64,000 nucleotides of DNA from Rehaibacterium terrae (GTDB lineage: Bacteria; Pseudomonadota; Gammaproteobacteria; Xanthomonadales; Xanthomonadaceae), in contig NZ_JACHHX010000012.1 in the NCBI RefSeq assembly GCF_014202935.1, forward strand, positions 1 to 64,000, written 5' to 3'. The notes below the pieces were generated by a model. That model made no database searches, was not told the DNA's origin, and saw nothing but the letters and a program-made list of their open reading frames with translations. Positions 32,573-42,665 of the stretch are shown one piece after another (position 1 is the first letter of the stretch; each line of letters begins with the position of its first letter). Both the position numbers and the translations under genes were made by a program.

Positions 32573-32919
32573 GCACCTACCACGGCAGCTGCCACTGCGG
32601 CCGCGTCGTCTTCGACGTCGAGGGCGAGATCGATAGCGCGCTGGTTTGCAACTGTTCGATCTGCCACCGCAAGGGCGCGCCACTATGGTTCGTCCCGCGC
32701 GAGAAGCTGCACTTGCGCACGCCCGAGGCCGAGCTCGCCACCTACACCTTCAACCAGCACGTCATCCGGCACCGTTTCTGCCCCACCTGCGGCATCCATC
32801 CCTTCGGCGAAGGCGTCGGCCCGGACGGCAAGGCGATGGCGGCGATCAACCTGCGCTGCCTGGACGGCGTGGACCTCGACGCGATCCCGGTGCAGCGCTT
32901 CGACGGCCGGGCGCTGTAG
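32569..32919 (+). CDS. GFA-family zinc protein
   Basis: A 116-residue protein of the Gfa/CENP-V family (glutathione-dependent formaldehyde-activating enzyme-like). Zinc-ligand cysteines are in GSCHCGRVVF (C8, C10), VCNCSICHRKGAP (C27, C29, C32) and RFCPTCGIHPF. It starts inside the sigma factor stop (ATGA), so it is translationally coupled and the last gene of the cluster. The original name from formaldehyde metabolism does not hold for most members, so the substrate is unknown. It converges on the sensor kinase gene with a 30-bp gap. Confidence 0.88.
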   Translation: MSTYHGSCHCGRVVFDVEGEIDSALVCNCSICHRKGAPLWFVPREKLHLRTPEAELATYTFNQHVIRHRFCPTCGIHPFGEGVGPDGKAMAAINLRCLDGVDLDAIPVQRFDGRAL

Positions 32920-32949
32920 GAAGCACCCGGCACCCCGCTGCGGCGGCAC

Positions 32950-35900
32950 TCAGGCCGCACCGCCCGACACCCGTGCCGAGCCCGCGACCGCCTCGATCGC
33001 TTCGGCCAGCATCACCCCGGTCAGCGGCTTGCGCAGGAAGCCGTCCATGCCGGCCGCCCGCGACTGCGCCTCGGCATCGGGGTCCGAGCGCGCGGTGACG
33101 GCAATCAGCGGGAAGCGGTATCCCTGGCTGCGGATCAGCCGCGCCAGTTCGTGGCCGTCGATGCCGGGCAGGTCGAGGTCGAGCAGGCCCACGTCGAAGC
33201 CCTGCGACAGCTCGGCCACGGCGGCCAGGCCGTGCGCGACATGGGTGACCTCATGCCCCTGGGTCCGCAGCAACTCGGTCATCACCCGCGCGACGGTGGC
33301 ATCGTCCTCCACCAGCAGGATGCGCAGACCGCCGTTGGCGGTGGCCTTCGTCCGCTCGCCGCTGGCCGCCAGCTCCGCGGTGGGGAGCGGCAGCTCGACG
33401 CGGAAGCGGCTGCCGCTGCCCGCCGTGCTCTCGACGTCGATGCGGCCGCCCATCGCGGCGGCGAGCTCCCGGCTGATCGCCAGACCCAGCCCGCTGCCGC
33501 CGTAACGGGCGGCGGTGCGTGCACCGTCGGCCTGCTCGAAGCGCCGGAACAGGCGCGCACGCTGCTCGGCGTTGAGGCCGGGACCGGTGTCGCTGACGAC
33601 CAGCCGCACGCCCTGCGGCGACAACGGCTCGGCCAGCAGCGCGACCTCGCCCTGCTCGGTGAACTTGATCGCGTTGTTGCCGAGGTTGAGCAGGATCTGG
33701 CGCACGCGATGCGCGTCGCCGCGCAGTCCGCGCGGCGTTCCGGGAGCGATGCGGCAGTGGAAGCGCAGGCCCTTCTTTTCCGCCAGCGGCGCCATCAGTT
33801 CGGCAACCTCATCGATCAATGCGTGCAGGTCGAACGGCACATCGTCCAGACCGAGCTTGCCGGCCTCGATCCGGGCCAGGTCGAGGGTGTCGTTGACCAG
33901 CCGCAGCAGGTGTTCGCCGGCATGACGGATGGCATCGACGTAACTGCGCTGGCGTGGATCCAGCGCGGTGGCCTGCAGCAGCTCGGCCATGCCCAGCACG
34001 CCGGTCATCGGGGTGCGCACTTCGTGGCCGAGCGTGGCGAGGAAGCGGGTCTTGGCCTCGGAAGCCTGCTCGGCCAGACGCTGGCGCTCGCGGATCAGCT
34101 GGTACTGGTGCCGTCGCAGCAGGCGCAGGCGATAGCTCCGGGCCGCCAGCCAAAGCAGCAGCAGCGCGCCCAGCACGTACAGGGCGAACGCCCACGCGCT
34201 GCGCCACCACGGCGGCTGCACCTGGAATGTCAGCATGCGCACCGGCGACCACACGCCATCGGCATCCGCCGCCTGCACCTCGAGGCGATGCGCGCCGGGA
34301 TCCAGGCGCGAAAACACGCGCTCGCCGCCGGCCCCGACCTCGACCCAGTCCGGATCGTAGCCATGCAGACGGTAGCGGTAGCGATGCGCCGGCGGATCGA
34401 CGAAGGACAGCAGCCGGGCGACGATGCGCAGATCACGATCGCCCGGCATCAGCAGCGGGGCATGGTGCGCCAGCGCGACCACGCGTTCGCCGCGGCGCAC
34501 CTCGACCTCCTCGATGACCAGCCGTGGCGGCACGGTCGCGGCCGCGGCCGCGAGATCGAACAGCACCAGCCCGTCGAGGGTGCCGGCCAGGCCGATCCCG
34601 TCCACGCCGCGCCGCGGCGGGCGGTTGCCGAACTCCTGGCTGGGCAGGCCGTCGCGCACCCCGAACACGCGCACGCTGCCGCTGCCGGGGAGGTAACGCA
34701 CCAGACCGCGCGGCGTGGTGATCCAGACCGCCCCGGCACCCAGGACCAGGCCACCGCCTTCGACCGCCGGCAGGCCGGCACGGTCGTCGACGCGGTGCCC
34801 CAACCGGAGTTCGCCGTCACTCCAGTCGTAGGCCTCCAGCAGCCCCAGCCGCAACAGCCAGACGCGATGACCGTCGTGGTCGAAGCCGAACACACGCTCG
34901 CCGGGCCCGCCCGGCACCGGCACGAAGCGCGCGCTGGCCTCGTCCCAGGCGAGCAGGCCCTGGGCGCCGGCCAGCCACAACCGGCCGTCCGGCCCCAAGG
35001 CGAGCTGCTCGGTGTCGGCGGCCACGATACCGCGCCCGTCGCCGGGACGCAGGTCGTGCAGCACGCGGCCATCGGCATCGCGTGCCTGTATGCCGCCGCC
35101 ATAGGCGGAGAGCCAGAGCCGGCCATCGGCGTCCTCGACCAGCAAATCGACCGGGCCGGCCGGTGGCGCCTCGGTGGCGCCGTGCAGCCAGTGGCGGAGC
35201 GCGCCGTCGCGCGGGTCATAACGGGTCAGGCCGCGCTGGTGGCCGATCCAGACGCTGCCGTCGCCGCGCTCGTGCACGCTCCACAGGCGCCGCTCGGGCA
35301 GGCCGCGTGCGGTATCGAGCAGGCGCTCGATGCGGCCGCTGCGCGGATCCAGGCGATCCAGCCCGCCGCCGGTACCGACCAGCCAGTAGCTGCCATCGGC
35401 GCTGGCAGCGATGCCGCGTACCAGGGCGATGGCGGGCGCGTCGGTCTGGGTCGGGCGCGGCAGCACGGCGAAGTCGCGCCAGCGTGGCGGCAGATGCATC
35501 AGGCCGCGACCGTTGGCATGGAACCACAGCCCGCCCTCGTGATCGACGAAGGCACCGAGCAGGCCGAGCGCCATGTCCGCCGGCGGCACGCGCATCACCT
35601 CGCCGTCGCGCTCGCGGTCGATGCCGTGCTGGGTGACGATCCAGCGCGCACCGTCGGCGTCGTCGATCACCGCCTGCACCGCACGGTCGGACAGCTTGTC
35701 CCGCCAGGCCGGCCTGAGGATGCGGCCGTCACGCTCGCGCAAGTGCAGACCGCCGTTGCTGCCGATCCACAGCCCGCCGCCTGCGGCCGGCGACAGGCTG
35801 AGCACCACCGGGCCATCGAGCTCGGTCGCCGGCACGACATCGAACCCGTCGCCGGTCCAGCGCGCCGCGCCGGCGGTGGTGCCGGCCCACAGCGCGCCGT

Positions 35901-36465
35901 CGGGGGTGACCAGCAGGGTCAGCACGGTGTCGGCCGGCAGGCTGGCCGGGTCGTCGGGGTCGTGAACGAAGCGAAGGATGCGGCCGTCGGCATCCATCCG
36001 GTGCAGGCCACCTGCGAAGGTGCCGAACCACAGCGCGCCGTCGGGCGTGGAAGTGATGGCCCAGACATCGTCGCTGCCCAGGTCCGGATGGGTCGCGCGG
36101 CGGTAATGACGGAACCGCTCGCGCGTGTGATCGAGCACGCTCAGGCCGCCGCCCTCGGTGCCAACCCAGACGCGGTCGTCGGCGTCGACGTGCAGCGCCT
36201 GCACCACATTGCCGGGCAACGCGCCGGGATCGCCCGGCACATACCGCCAGACACGGAACGACACCCCGTCGTAGCGCGCCAGGCCGTCGCCGGTCGCCAC
36301 CCACAGGTAGCCTTCGCGGTCCTGCGCGAGCGCGTGTACCGCCAGCGACGGCAGGCCATCGGCGACACCGTAACCGCGCGGGCGCGGTGACTCCGGCAGG
36401 ATTCCCGCGGCCTGTGCCGCGACGGCGAGCCCCCCGGCCAGCATCGATACCCACAGACGCAACAT
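32950..36465 (-). CDS. hybrid two-component sensor kinase with beta-propeller sensor
   Basis: A 1171-residue protein. A signal peptide (MLRLWVSMLAGGLAVAAQAA) leads a periplasmic sensor with two seven-bladed-type arrays of Reg_prop repeats (about 25-640; for example DREGYLWVATGDGLARYDGV), then a Y_Y_Y domain (about 660-750, YRYRLHGYDPDWVEVGAGGE). A transmembrane helix (about 758-780) connects to a HisKA domain with His near 812 (FLATLGHEVRTPMTGVLGM), the HATPase (ILLNLGNNAIKFTEQGEVAL; SDTGPGL; GGSGLGLAI) and a C-terminal receiver with Asp near 1095 (VGLLDLDLPGIDG). No DNA-binding domain and no separate regulator adjoin, so the output partner is elsewhere. Relatives often sense polysaccharides, which is only analogy. 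The leader is duplicated (see 36454-36563). Confidence 0.92.
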   Translation of the reverse strand: MLRLWVSMLAGGLAVAAQAAGILPESPRPRGYGVADGLPSLAVHALAQDREGYLWVATGDGLARYDGVSFRVWRYVPGDPGALPGNVVQALHVDADDRVWVGTEGGGLSVLDHTRERFRHYRRATHPDLGSDDVWAITSTPDGALWFGTFAGGLHRMDADGRILRFVHDPDDPASLPADTVLTLLVTPDGALWAGTTAGAARWTGDGFDVVPATELDGPVVLSLSPAAGGGLWIGSNGGLHLRERDGRILRPAWRDKLSDRAVQAVIDDADGARWIVTQHGIDRERDGEVMRVPPADMALGLLGAFVDHEGGLWFHANGRGLMHLPPRWRDFAVLPRPTQTDAPAIALVRGIAASADGSYWLVGTGGGLDRLDPRSGRIERLLDTARGLPERRLWSVHERGDGSVWIGHQRGLTRYDPRDGALRHWLHGATEAPPAGPVDLLVEDADGRLWLSAYGGGIQARDADGRVLHDLRPGDGRGIVAADTEQLALGPDGRLWLAGAQGLLAWDEASARFVPVPGGPGERVFGFDHDGHRVWLLRLGLLEAYDWSDGELRLGHRVDDRAGLPAVEGGGLVLGAGAVWITTPRGLVRYLPGSGSVRVFGVRDGLPSQEFGNRPPRRGVDGIGLAGTLDGLVLFDLAAAAATVPPRLVIEEVEVRRGERVVALAHHAPLLMPGDRDLRIVARLLSFVDPPAHRYRYRLHGYDPDWVEVGAGGERVFSRLDPGAHRLEVQAADADGVWSPVRMLTFQVQPPWWRSAWAFALYVLGALLLLWLAARSYRLRLLRRHQYQLIRERQRLAEQASEAKTRFLATLGHEVRTPMTGVLGMAELLQATALDPRQRSYVDAIRHAGEHLLRLVNDTLDLARIEAGKLGLDDVPFDLHALIDEVAELMAPLAEKKGLRFHCRIAPGTPRGLRGDAHRVRQILLNLGNNAIKFTEQGEVALLAEPLSPQGVRLVVSDTGPGLNAEQRARLFRRFEQADGARTAARYGGSGLGLAISRELAAAMGGRIDVESTAGSGSRFRVELPLPTAELAASGERTKATANGGLRILLVEDDATVARVMTELLRTQGHEVTHVAHGLAAVAELSQGFDVGLLDLDLPGIDGHELARLIRSQGYRFPLIAVTARSDPDAEAQSRAAGMDGFLRKPLTGVMLAEAIEAVAGSARVSGGAA

Positions 36466-36563
36466 GTCCCTGTCCTCCGCGATGCCGTGCCCTTAATTTC
36501 TCCCCAGGTCGTGATCTCGACCTGGCAGACGCAACATGTCCCTGTCCTCCGCGATGCCGTGCC
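36454..36563 (-). repeat. 38-bp direct repeat around the kinase start with palindromic spacer
   Basis: An identical 38-bp sequence occurs at 36454-36491 and 36526-36563. On the minus strand each copy carries the ribosome-binding site GGAGGACAGGGAC and an ATG followed by TTGCGTCTG. The second copy in mRNA order starts the kinase. The 34-bp spacer (36492-36525) holds a 22-bp inverted repeat, CCAGGTCG and CGACCTGG around six bases (36504-36525), and a TAA stop. Confidence 0.9.
36493..36537 (-). CDS. 14-codon leader mini-ORF upstream of the sensor kinase
   Basis: The upstream copy of the duplicated start region opens a reading frame MLRLPGRDHDLGRN that ends in TAA 27 bp before the kinase ATG. 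It has the same ribosome-binding site as the kinase and its first four codons are identical. The palindrome lies inside it. It is either a remnant of duplication or a translated leader that could affect kinase expression. Nothing supports a function for the peptide itself. Confidence 0.4.
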   Translation of the reverse strand: MLRLPGRDHDLGRN

Positions 36564-36729
36564 GCTGTCCGCGCGCGGCAGCGACGAACCGTTTGCCTTG
36601 GTCCGGCGGGCCGGGATGCCGCCACGGCCGGCACCGCGCCCGATCTTGGCAATGCCACGCCCCACCGGCAAGCATGCGGCGTTCACCCGCAGGCGCCTAC
36701 AATCGGGGCAGATCGTCACGGAGGCCCGC

Positions 36730-37353
36730 ATGGCGCGCATCGCCCGCCTGCCGAGCGTCCTGCTCGTCGCGTTGTTGCCGGTCACGGCCATTGCTGCGCC
36801 GCAGGACTACGAGCTCGATCCGGTGCACACCCGGGTCGTGTTCTTCATCGACCACGCCGGCCTGTCGCAGGCCATCGGCACCTTCTCCGGCATCACCGGC
36901 CGGCTGCGTTTCGATCCGGAGGACTGGCGCACGGCGCGGGTCGAGGCGCGTATCCCGGTCGCGCGGCTTGACATGGGCGACGCCGACTGGAACCGGCAGA
37001 TGCTGGGCCGCCAGTTCTTCGACGCCGCGCGCCATCCCGAGGCGCGCTTCGTGTCGACCTCGGTCGAGCCGCTCGGCGACAACCGCGCCCGCGTCACCGG
37101 CCAATTGCGCGTGCGCGACGTCAGCCGGCAGATCACGCTCGACGTCACCCTCAACGCGCTCAAGCGCAACCCGATGACCCATCGCCCCAGCGCGGGCTTT
37201 TCGGCCAGCGGCTCGCTGCTGCGCCAAGAGCTCGGACTGCTCGCTTTTCCCACCGTGATCGGCAACCGTGTCGACCTGCGCATCGAGGCCGAGGCGATCC
37301 GCGTCCGCGATGCCGGCTTCGACGACACCGACGACCAGGAGACGGACCGATGA
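36730..37353 (+). CDS. YceI-family periplasmic protein, copy 1
   Basis: A 207-residue protein with a signal peptide (MARIARLPSVLLVALLPVTA, cleavage near residue 22-23). The mature lipocalin-like domain begins YELDPVHTRVVFFIDHAG, the classic YceI opening, with VARLDMGDADWNRQMLGRQF and the strand pairs expected for binding a polyisoprenoid lipid. A TACAAT -10 element is at 36698-36703, and GGAGG lies about 8 bp before the ATG. A longer upstream frame is ignored. The stop overlaps the b561 start as ATGA. Confidence 0.9.
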   Translation: MARIARLPSVLLVALLPVTAIAAPQDYELDPVHTRVVFFIDHAGLSQAIGTFSGITGRLRFDPEDWRTARVEARIPVARLDMGDADWNRQMLGRQFFDAARHPEARFVSTSVEPLGDNRARVTGQLRVRDVSRQITLDVTLNALKRNPMTHRPSAGFSASGSLLRQELGLLAFPTVIGNRVDLRIEAEAIRVRDAGFDDTDDQETDR

Positions 37354-37946
37354 GCCTGCACCAACGCCTGGGCCGCTGGAGCGGCCCGAGCATCGCCCTG
37401 CACTGGCTGACCGCGCTGCTGGTGCTGGGCCTGCTCGGCGTCGGCCTGTTCATGACCGAACTGCCGAACAACCCGACCAAGGTGAAGATCTACGCCCTGC
37501 ACAAGTCGCTCGGGCTGACCGTGCTCGCCCTGGTCGCGCTGCGGCTGCTGTGGCGGCTGTATGCCGGCGCGCCGGCGCCGCTGCCCGGCACGCCACGCTG
37601 GCAGCACCTGACCGCCACCCTCGTGCACTGGACGATGTATGCGCTGCTGATCGCCGTCCCGCTGGCCGGCTGGGCCTACAACTCGGCCTCCAACTTCCCG
37701 CTGCAGTGGTTCGGCCAGTTCAACCTGCCCAGGCTGGTGGCCCCCGACCCGGAGATGCGTGCGTTCTGGCGCGCGCTGCACGGCTGGCTCGCCCTCACCC
37801 TGGCGCTGCTGGCGCTGGGCCACGCCGCCGCCGCGCTCAAACATCACTACCTCGACCGCGACGACACCCTGCGTCGCATGCTGCCGCGCTTCGGCCGCCG
37901 CACTGCCGGCGGCGGCGCCAACGACAAGGACAAAGGCACCGCATGA
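37350..37946 (+). CDS. cytochrome b561
   Basis: A 198-residue inner-membrane di-haem protein with four transmembrane helices: SIALHWLTALLVLGLLGVGL (first haem His), LHKSLGLTVLALVALRLLWR, TLVHWTMYALLIAVPLAGWA and LHGWLALTLALLALGHAAAA. Conserved histidines lie in each of these helices. The C-terminal tail is basic and ends near the second YceI start. It overlaps both YceI genes by 4 bp. In the family it shuttles electrons between quinones and periplasmic acceptors; coupling to YceI lipid-binding proteins is a recurrent arrangement. Confidence 0.93.
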   Translation: MSLHQRLGRWSGPSIALHWLTALLVLGLLGVGLFMTELPNNPTKVKIYALHKSLGLTVLALVALRLLWRLYAGAPAPLPGTPRWQHLTATLVHWTMYALLIAVPLAGWAYNSASNFPLQWFGQFNLPRLVAPDPEMRAFWRALHGWLALTLALLALGHAAAALKHHYLDRDDTLRRMLPRFGRRTAGGGANDKDKGTA

Positions 37947-38488
37947 TCCGCACGCTCGCTCTCGCCCTGCTGCTCGCTTGCTCCGCACACGCCGCCGACT
38001 GGCGGATGGACCCGGCCGCCTCCACACTCGGCTTCATCGGCATGACCCAAGGCGAGCGTTTCGAGGGCCGCTTCGGCGAATTCCAGGCGGCGATCCGCTT
38101 CGATCCCGACGACCTCGACCACGCCCGCTTCGACGTGACCATTGCCCTCGCCAGCGCCGACACCGCCAACGCCGAGCGCGACGAAGCGCTCCTCGGCAGC
38201 GACTTCTTCCACGTCCGCCGCCATCCGCAGGCGCACTACCGCGCCGAACGCTTCCGTGCCCTCGGCGACGGCCGCTACGCCGCCGACGGCGAACTGAGCC
38301 TGCGCGGCATCACCCGCCCGGTCACGCTGGAGTTCCGCTGGACCGCCGGCGAGCCGGCCATCCTCGAAGGCGAGGCAACACTGCGGCGCCTGGACTTCGA
38401 CATCGGTGGCGGCGACTGGGCCGACCTGGACATGATCGCCAACGAGGTGCAGGTGCGGACGCGGCTCGCGTTGCACCGTGCGGAGTGA
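37943..38488 (+). CDS. YceI-family periplasmic protein, copy 2
   Basis: A 181-residue YceI protein with a signal peptide (MIRTLALALLLACSAHA, cleavage before ADWRMDP). The fold is recognisable from DWRMDPAASTLGFIGMTQGE, ARFDVTIALASADTANAERD, LLGSDFFHVRRHPQAHYRAE and GELSLRGITRPVTLEF. It is clearly diverged from copy 1 and lacks the usual IDxxHS motif. ATGA overlap with the b561 gene makes the three genes one translational unit. Confidence 0.9.
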   Translation: MIRTLALALLLACSAHAADWRMDPAASTLGFIGMTQGERFEGRFGEFQAAIRFDPDDLDHARFDVTIALASADTANAERDEALLGSDFFHVRRHPQAHYRAERFRALGDGRYAADGELSLRGITRPVTLEFRWTAGEPAILEGEATLRRLDFDIGGGDWADLDMIANEVQVRTRLALHRAE

Positions 38489-38734
38489 GCGCCCGCCATG
38501 TTCGGCGACGTCCGGGCGTACCGCGTTGCGCCGCCCACCGCGGCGCCTTCCTCGCCGCCAGCGGCCCCGACGGCGACTGGGTGAGGCCGTTCGCCCGCAA
38601 AACGCTCACGGCGGAAGAGCGCCACCTTAGCGATTTCGAGCGGCCGGAGCGGGCGTGAGCCACCCCGCCGTGGCCAGTGCCCGGCACCCGGCTGTTGCGG
38701 GAACGACGCAGCCGTCTGCCGAAGGCCAACGGCT
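38489..38734. other. 246-bp intergenic stretch, nothing found
   Basis: Between the second YceI gene and the convergent glutaredoxin gene. I see no start with a ribosome-binding site, no tRNA-like fold and no strong terminator. One plus-strand frame ends RKTLTAEERHLSDFERPE, which is short and has no visible family match. Confidence 0.4.
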
Positions 38735-38974
38735 TCAGCCGCGGCACGGCGAGGCGAGGAAAGCCGCGACGGCGGCAGCATCGAACGGCCAGCCCAGCTC
38801 GGTGCCGCTGTCCTCGTCACGCAGCACCGGCACCCGCACGCCGTAGCGCGCCTCCAGTGCCGCATCGCCGTCGATCCATACGCTCTCGTACTCGGGCACC
38901 CGCGCGGCCGCCATCACCTCCATGGCCTGGTCGCACAGGTGGCAGTCGTCGCGGGTGTAGAGCGTCAGGCGCAT
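38735..38974 (-). CDS. glutaredoxin-family thiol protein
   Basis: A 79-residue thioredoxin-fold protein. The redox motif is in LTLYTRDDCHLCDQAMEVM (C-H-L-C), and the cis-proline motif is VRVPVLRDEDSGTELGWPFD. This is the small glutaredoxin-like DUF836 (YbbN/YruB-type) form rather than glutaredoxin 1 to 3. I choose the ATG at 38974, which fits the family start; another at 39007 would add 11 residues. Neither has a clear Shine-Dalgarno sequence. It is divergent from sdaA. Confidence 0.8.
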   Translation of the reverse strand: MRLTLYTRDDCHLCDQAMEVMAAARVPEYESVWIDGDAALEARYGVRVPVLRDEDSGTELGWPFDAAAVAAFLASPCRG

Positions 38975-39039
38975 CGTCGGAAGCTGGGCGCAAACAGCGG
39001 GAGGCATAGAATAGGCGGCATTCCACCGGATTCCCCAGC

Positions 39040-40422
<1,383 letters not shown>

Positions 40423-40510
40423 CCAAGCCCGCGCAGCCCCCGGCCCGTGCCTGTGCCACGGGGACCGGCATCTGCTAGCCTGCGTCTCTTGTCGCCCCGG
40501 CCTGCTCCCA

Positions 40511-41638
40511 ATGCCGCTGACCAGACGCCTGTCGCTGCTTCTCCTGGTTCTGCTGCTCCTGCTCGTCGCCTGCGCCGGTCCCGGCCCGCGGCCGCCACTG
40601 CTCGAAGCCGATGCCCACCGGGAGCGGCCGAGCAGCATCGATCGAAGCTTCGCGACCGTCGCCGAGGCCTTCATCGCCCCCGGCATTCCCGAGGACACGC
40701 TGGACTCGCCGGCCGCCTGGCTGGCCGAGGACGGCCGGCTCTGGCTGCTGGTCACCGCCAAGACCACCCACCGGCTGCGCATCTACGACGGCGAGCGCGG
40801 CGAGAACCTGCGCACCTTCGGCCGGCGCGGCCCCAACCCCGGCGAGTTCGACCGCCCCAACGGCATCGCCGTGTTCGCCGACCTGCTGTTCGTGGCCGAG
40901 CGCGACAACCGCCGCGTGCAGGTGCTGCGCCTTCCCGAGCTGCGACCGCTGGCGACCTTCGGCGAAAGCGAACTGCGCAGCCCCTACGGCCTGTGGCTGC
41001 ACGAGTTGGCTCCGGGGGAGCTGGAAGTGATCGTGACCGACTCCTACATGGAAGGCGCCGATCACGACACCGTCCCGCCGCTGGACCGGCTCGACGGCCG
41101 TCTGCGCCGCTACCGTGTGCTGTACGAGGACGACGCGGTGAGCGCGCGTCACGTCGAGGACTTCGGCGACACCAGCACGGCCGGCGCGATCCGGGTCGCC
41201 GAATCGGTTTTCGGCGATCCGCACCATGACCGCCTGCTGGTGGCCGAGGAGCACCTTCCCACCGGCACCGCGCTGCGGGTGTACGAACTGGCCAGCGGCC
41301 GCTTCAGCGGCCTGACCCTCGGCCGGGGGCTGTTCGGCGCCCAGGCCGAAGGCATCGCCCTGTGGGCCTGTCCGGACGGCAGCGGCTACTGGCTGGCCAC
41401 CGACCAGTACCCCGACCGCTCGCTGTTCCATGTCTTCGACCGCGAGAGCCTGACGCACCTGGGCACCTTCGCCGGCGAGACGGTCGCCAATACCGACGGC
41501 ATCTGGCTGCACGCGGCCGGCTCGCGGCGCTTCCCGGCCGGCGTGTTCTTCGCTGTGCACAACGACGAAGCGGTGGCGGCCTTCGACTGGCGCGACATCG
41601 CCGCCGCGCTCGGCCTGCGCGTTCACTGCGAAGACTGA
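40511..41638 (+). CDS. beta-propeller (NHL-type) lipoprotein
   Basis: A 375-residue predicted outer-membrane lipoprotein: a long hydrophobic signal and lipobox LVAC with Cys21, Ala at +2. The mature part has propeller repeats such as [40 protein letters not shown] and [20 protein letters not shown], each with the glycine-aspartate turns of NHL or phytase-like blades. The later blades, including NTDGIWLH, also recall beta-propeller phytases, but I see no full calcium site. Alone downstream of sdaA and 23 bp before the M23 gene. Ligand unknown. Confidence 0.75.
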   Translation: MPLTRRLSLLLLVLLLLLVACAGPGPRPPLLEADAHRERPSSIDRSFATVAEAFIAPGIPEDTLDSPAAWLAEDGRLWLLVTAKTTHRLRIYDGERGENLRTFGRRGPNPGEFDRPNGIAVFADLLFVAERDNRRVQVLRLPELRPLATFGESELRSPYGLWLHELAPGELEVIVTDSYMEGADHDTVPPLDRLDGRLRRYRVLYEDDAVSARHVEDFGDTSTAGAIRVAESVFGDPHHDRLLVAEEHLPTGTALRVYELASGRFSGLTLGRGLFGAQAEGIALWACPDGSGYWLATDQYPDRSLFHVFDRESLTHLGTFAGETVANTDGIWLHAAGSRRFPAGVFFAVHNDEAVAAFDWRDIAAALGLRVHCED

Positions 41639-41661
41639 TCCGCGTCCGTACACTGGGCCGC

Positions 41662-42564
41662 ATGTACCGCACCCTGGCCGTCACGCTGTGCCTGCTGGCC
41701 GCCGCCCCGCTGGCGGCGCAAAAGGTCTACCGCTGGGTGGACGAACGCGGCGTGGTCCACTACACCGACCGCGCACCGCCCGGCCGCGAAGCCGGCCGGG
41801 TCGAGGTGCGTCGCCTGCCCGGCGAGCCAGGCACCCTCGCCCGGCTGCGCATCGAACGCACCGACGCCGGCTACATCGCCCTCGCCCGCAATCCGCTGGC
41901 GGGGCCGGTCGAGGTGCGGCTGGAATTCAGCGACCGCCAGAACGTCGCCAGCGAGCCCGCGCTGCCATTGACCCGCGTGCTGCCGGCGGCGGCGGAAAGC
42001 CGGCTGGCGACCCTGCAGCTGGCCGACCCGGGCCGACCGGGCGGTTTCAGCCTCAAGCTGGCGGCGGTGCCGGGCGATCCGTCGGCCCAGCCGCAGGACG
42101 TGGACTACCTGCTGCCGGTGGGCGGCATGTCCTGGCGCATCGACCAGGGTTTCGGCGGCGCTTTCAGCCACGACGACGACCAGAACCGCCACGCGGTGGA
42201 CTTCGCCGTACCCGAGGGCACGCCGGTGCTGGCGGCGCGCGAGGGCGTGGTGATGCAGGTGGAGTCCGACTTCCACAAGGCCGGCATGGACCGGGAGAAG
42301 TTCGCCAGCCGCGCCAACCACATCCGCATCCTGCACCCGGACGGAACGATGGCCGTGTACGCCCATCTCGCGCCCGACGGCGTGCTGGTGCGCGAGGGCC
42401 AGCGCGTGCGCGCCGGCCAGCACATCGGCCACTCCGGCAACACCGGCTTTTCCAGCGGCCCGCACCTGCACTTCGTGGTGCAGGTCAACCGCGGAATGAA
42501 GCTGGAATCGATCCCGTTCCGCCTCGCCGGCCCACAGGGCACCATCGCCATCCCGGGCCAGTGA
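41662..42564 (+). CDS. M23 metallopeptidase with N-terminal DUF4124
   Basis: A 300-residue exported protein. Signal peptide [19 protein letters not shown], then a DUF4124 module ([20 protein letters not shown]) and a beta-rich middle region. The C-terminal M23 (LytM) domain has the metal site: [10 protein letters not shown] (H and D), then GPHLHF with the H-x-H motif, and [12 protein letters not shown] between them. The zinc residues look complete, so it is a plausible peptidoglycan endopeptidase rather than an inactive activator such as EnvC. A longer frame extends upstream but the ATG at 41662 gives a clean signal peptide. Confidence 0.9.
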   Translation: MYRTLAVTLCLLAAAPLAAQKVYRWVDERGVVHYTDRAPPGREAGRVEVRRLPGEPGTLARLRIERTDAGYIALARNPLAGPVEVRLEFSDRQNVASEPALPLTRVLPAAAESRLATLQLADPGRPGGFSLKLAAVPGDPSAQPQDVDYLLPVGGMSWRIDQGFGGAFSHDDDQNRHAVDFAVPEGTPVLAAREGVVMQVESDFHKAGMDREKFASRANHIRILHPDGTMAVYAHLAPDGVLVREGQRVRAGQHIGHSGNTGFSSGPHLHFVVQVNRGMKLESIPFRLAGPQGTIAIPGQ

Positions 42565-42665
42565 CTGCCTGGCGAGGCACGGCCAAGTCGCCGCCACTGC
42601 TATACTTTCCGCCCTCTCCGCCACCCGCCCCCCGCCACGGCCCGCGCCGCGGCGCGCCCGAGTTC

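Noticed and set aside
33151-36390. A plus-strand open frame of about 1080 codons antisense to the sensor kinase
   Set aside because: No start with ribosome-binding site, no domain pattern, His/Gln/Arg-rich composition typical of antisense frames in GC-rich DNA.
38489-38734. Possible small gene between the second YceI gene and the glutaredoxin gene
   Set aside because: Frames are short, lack a ribosome-binding site and show no family resemblance.
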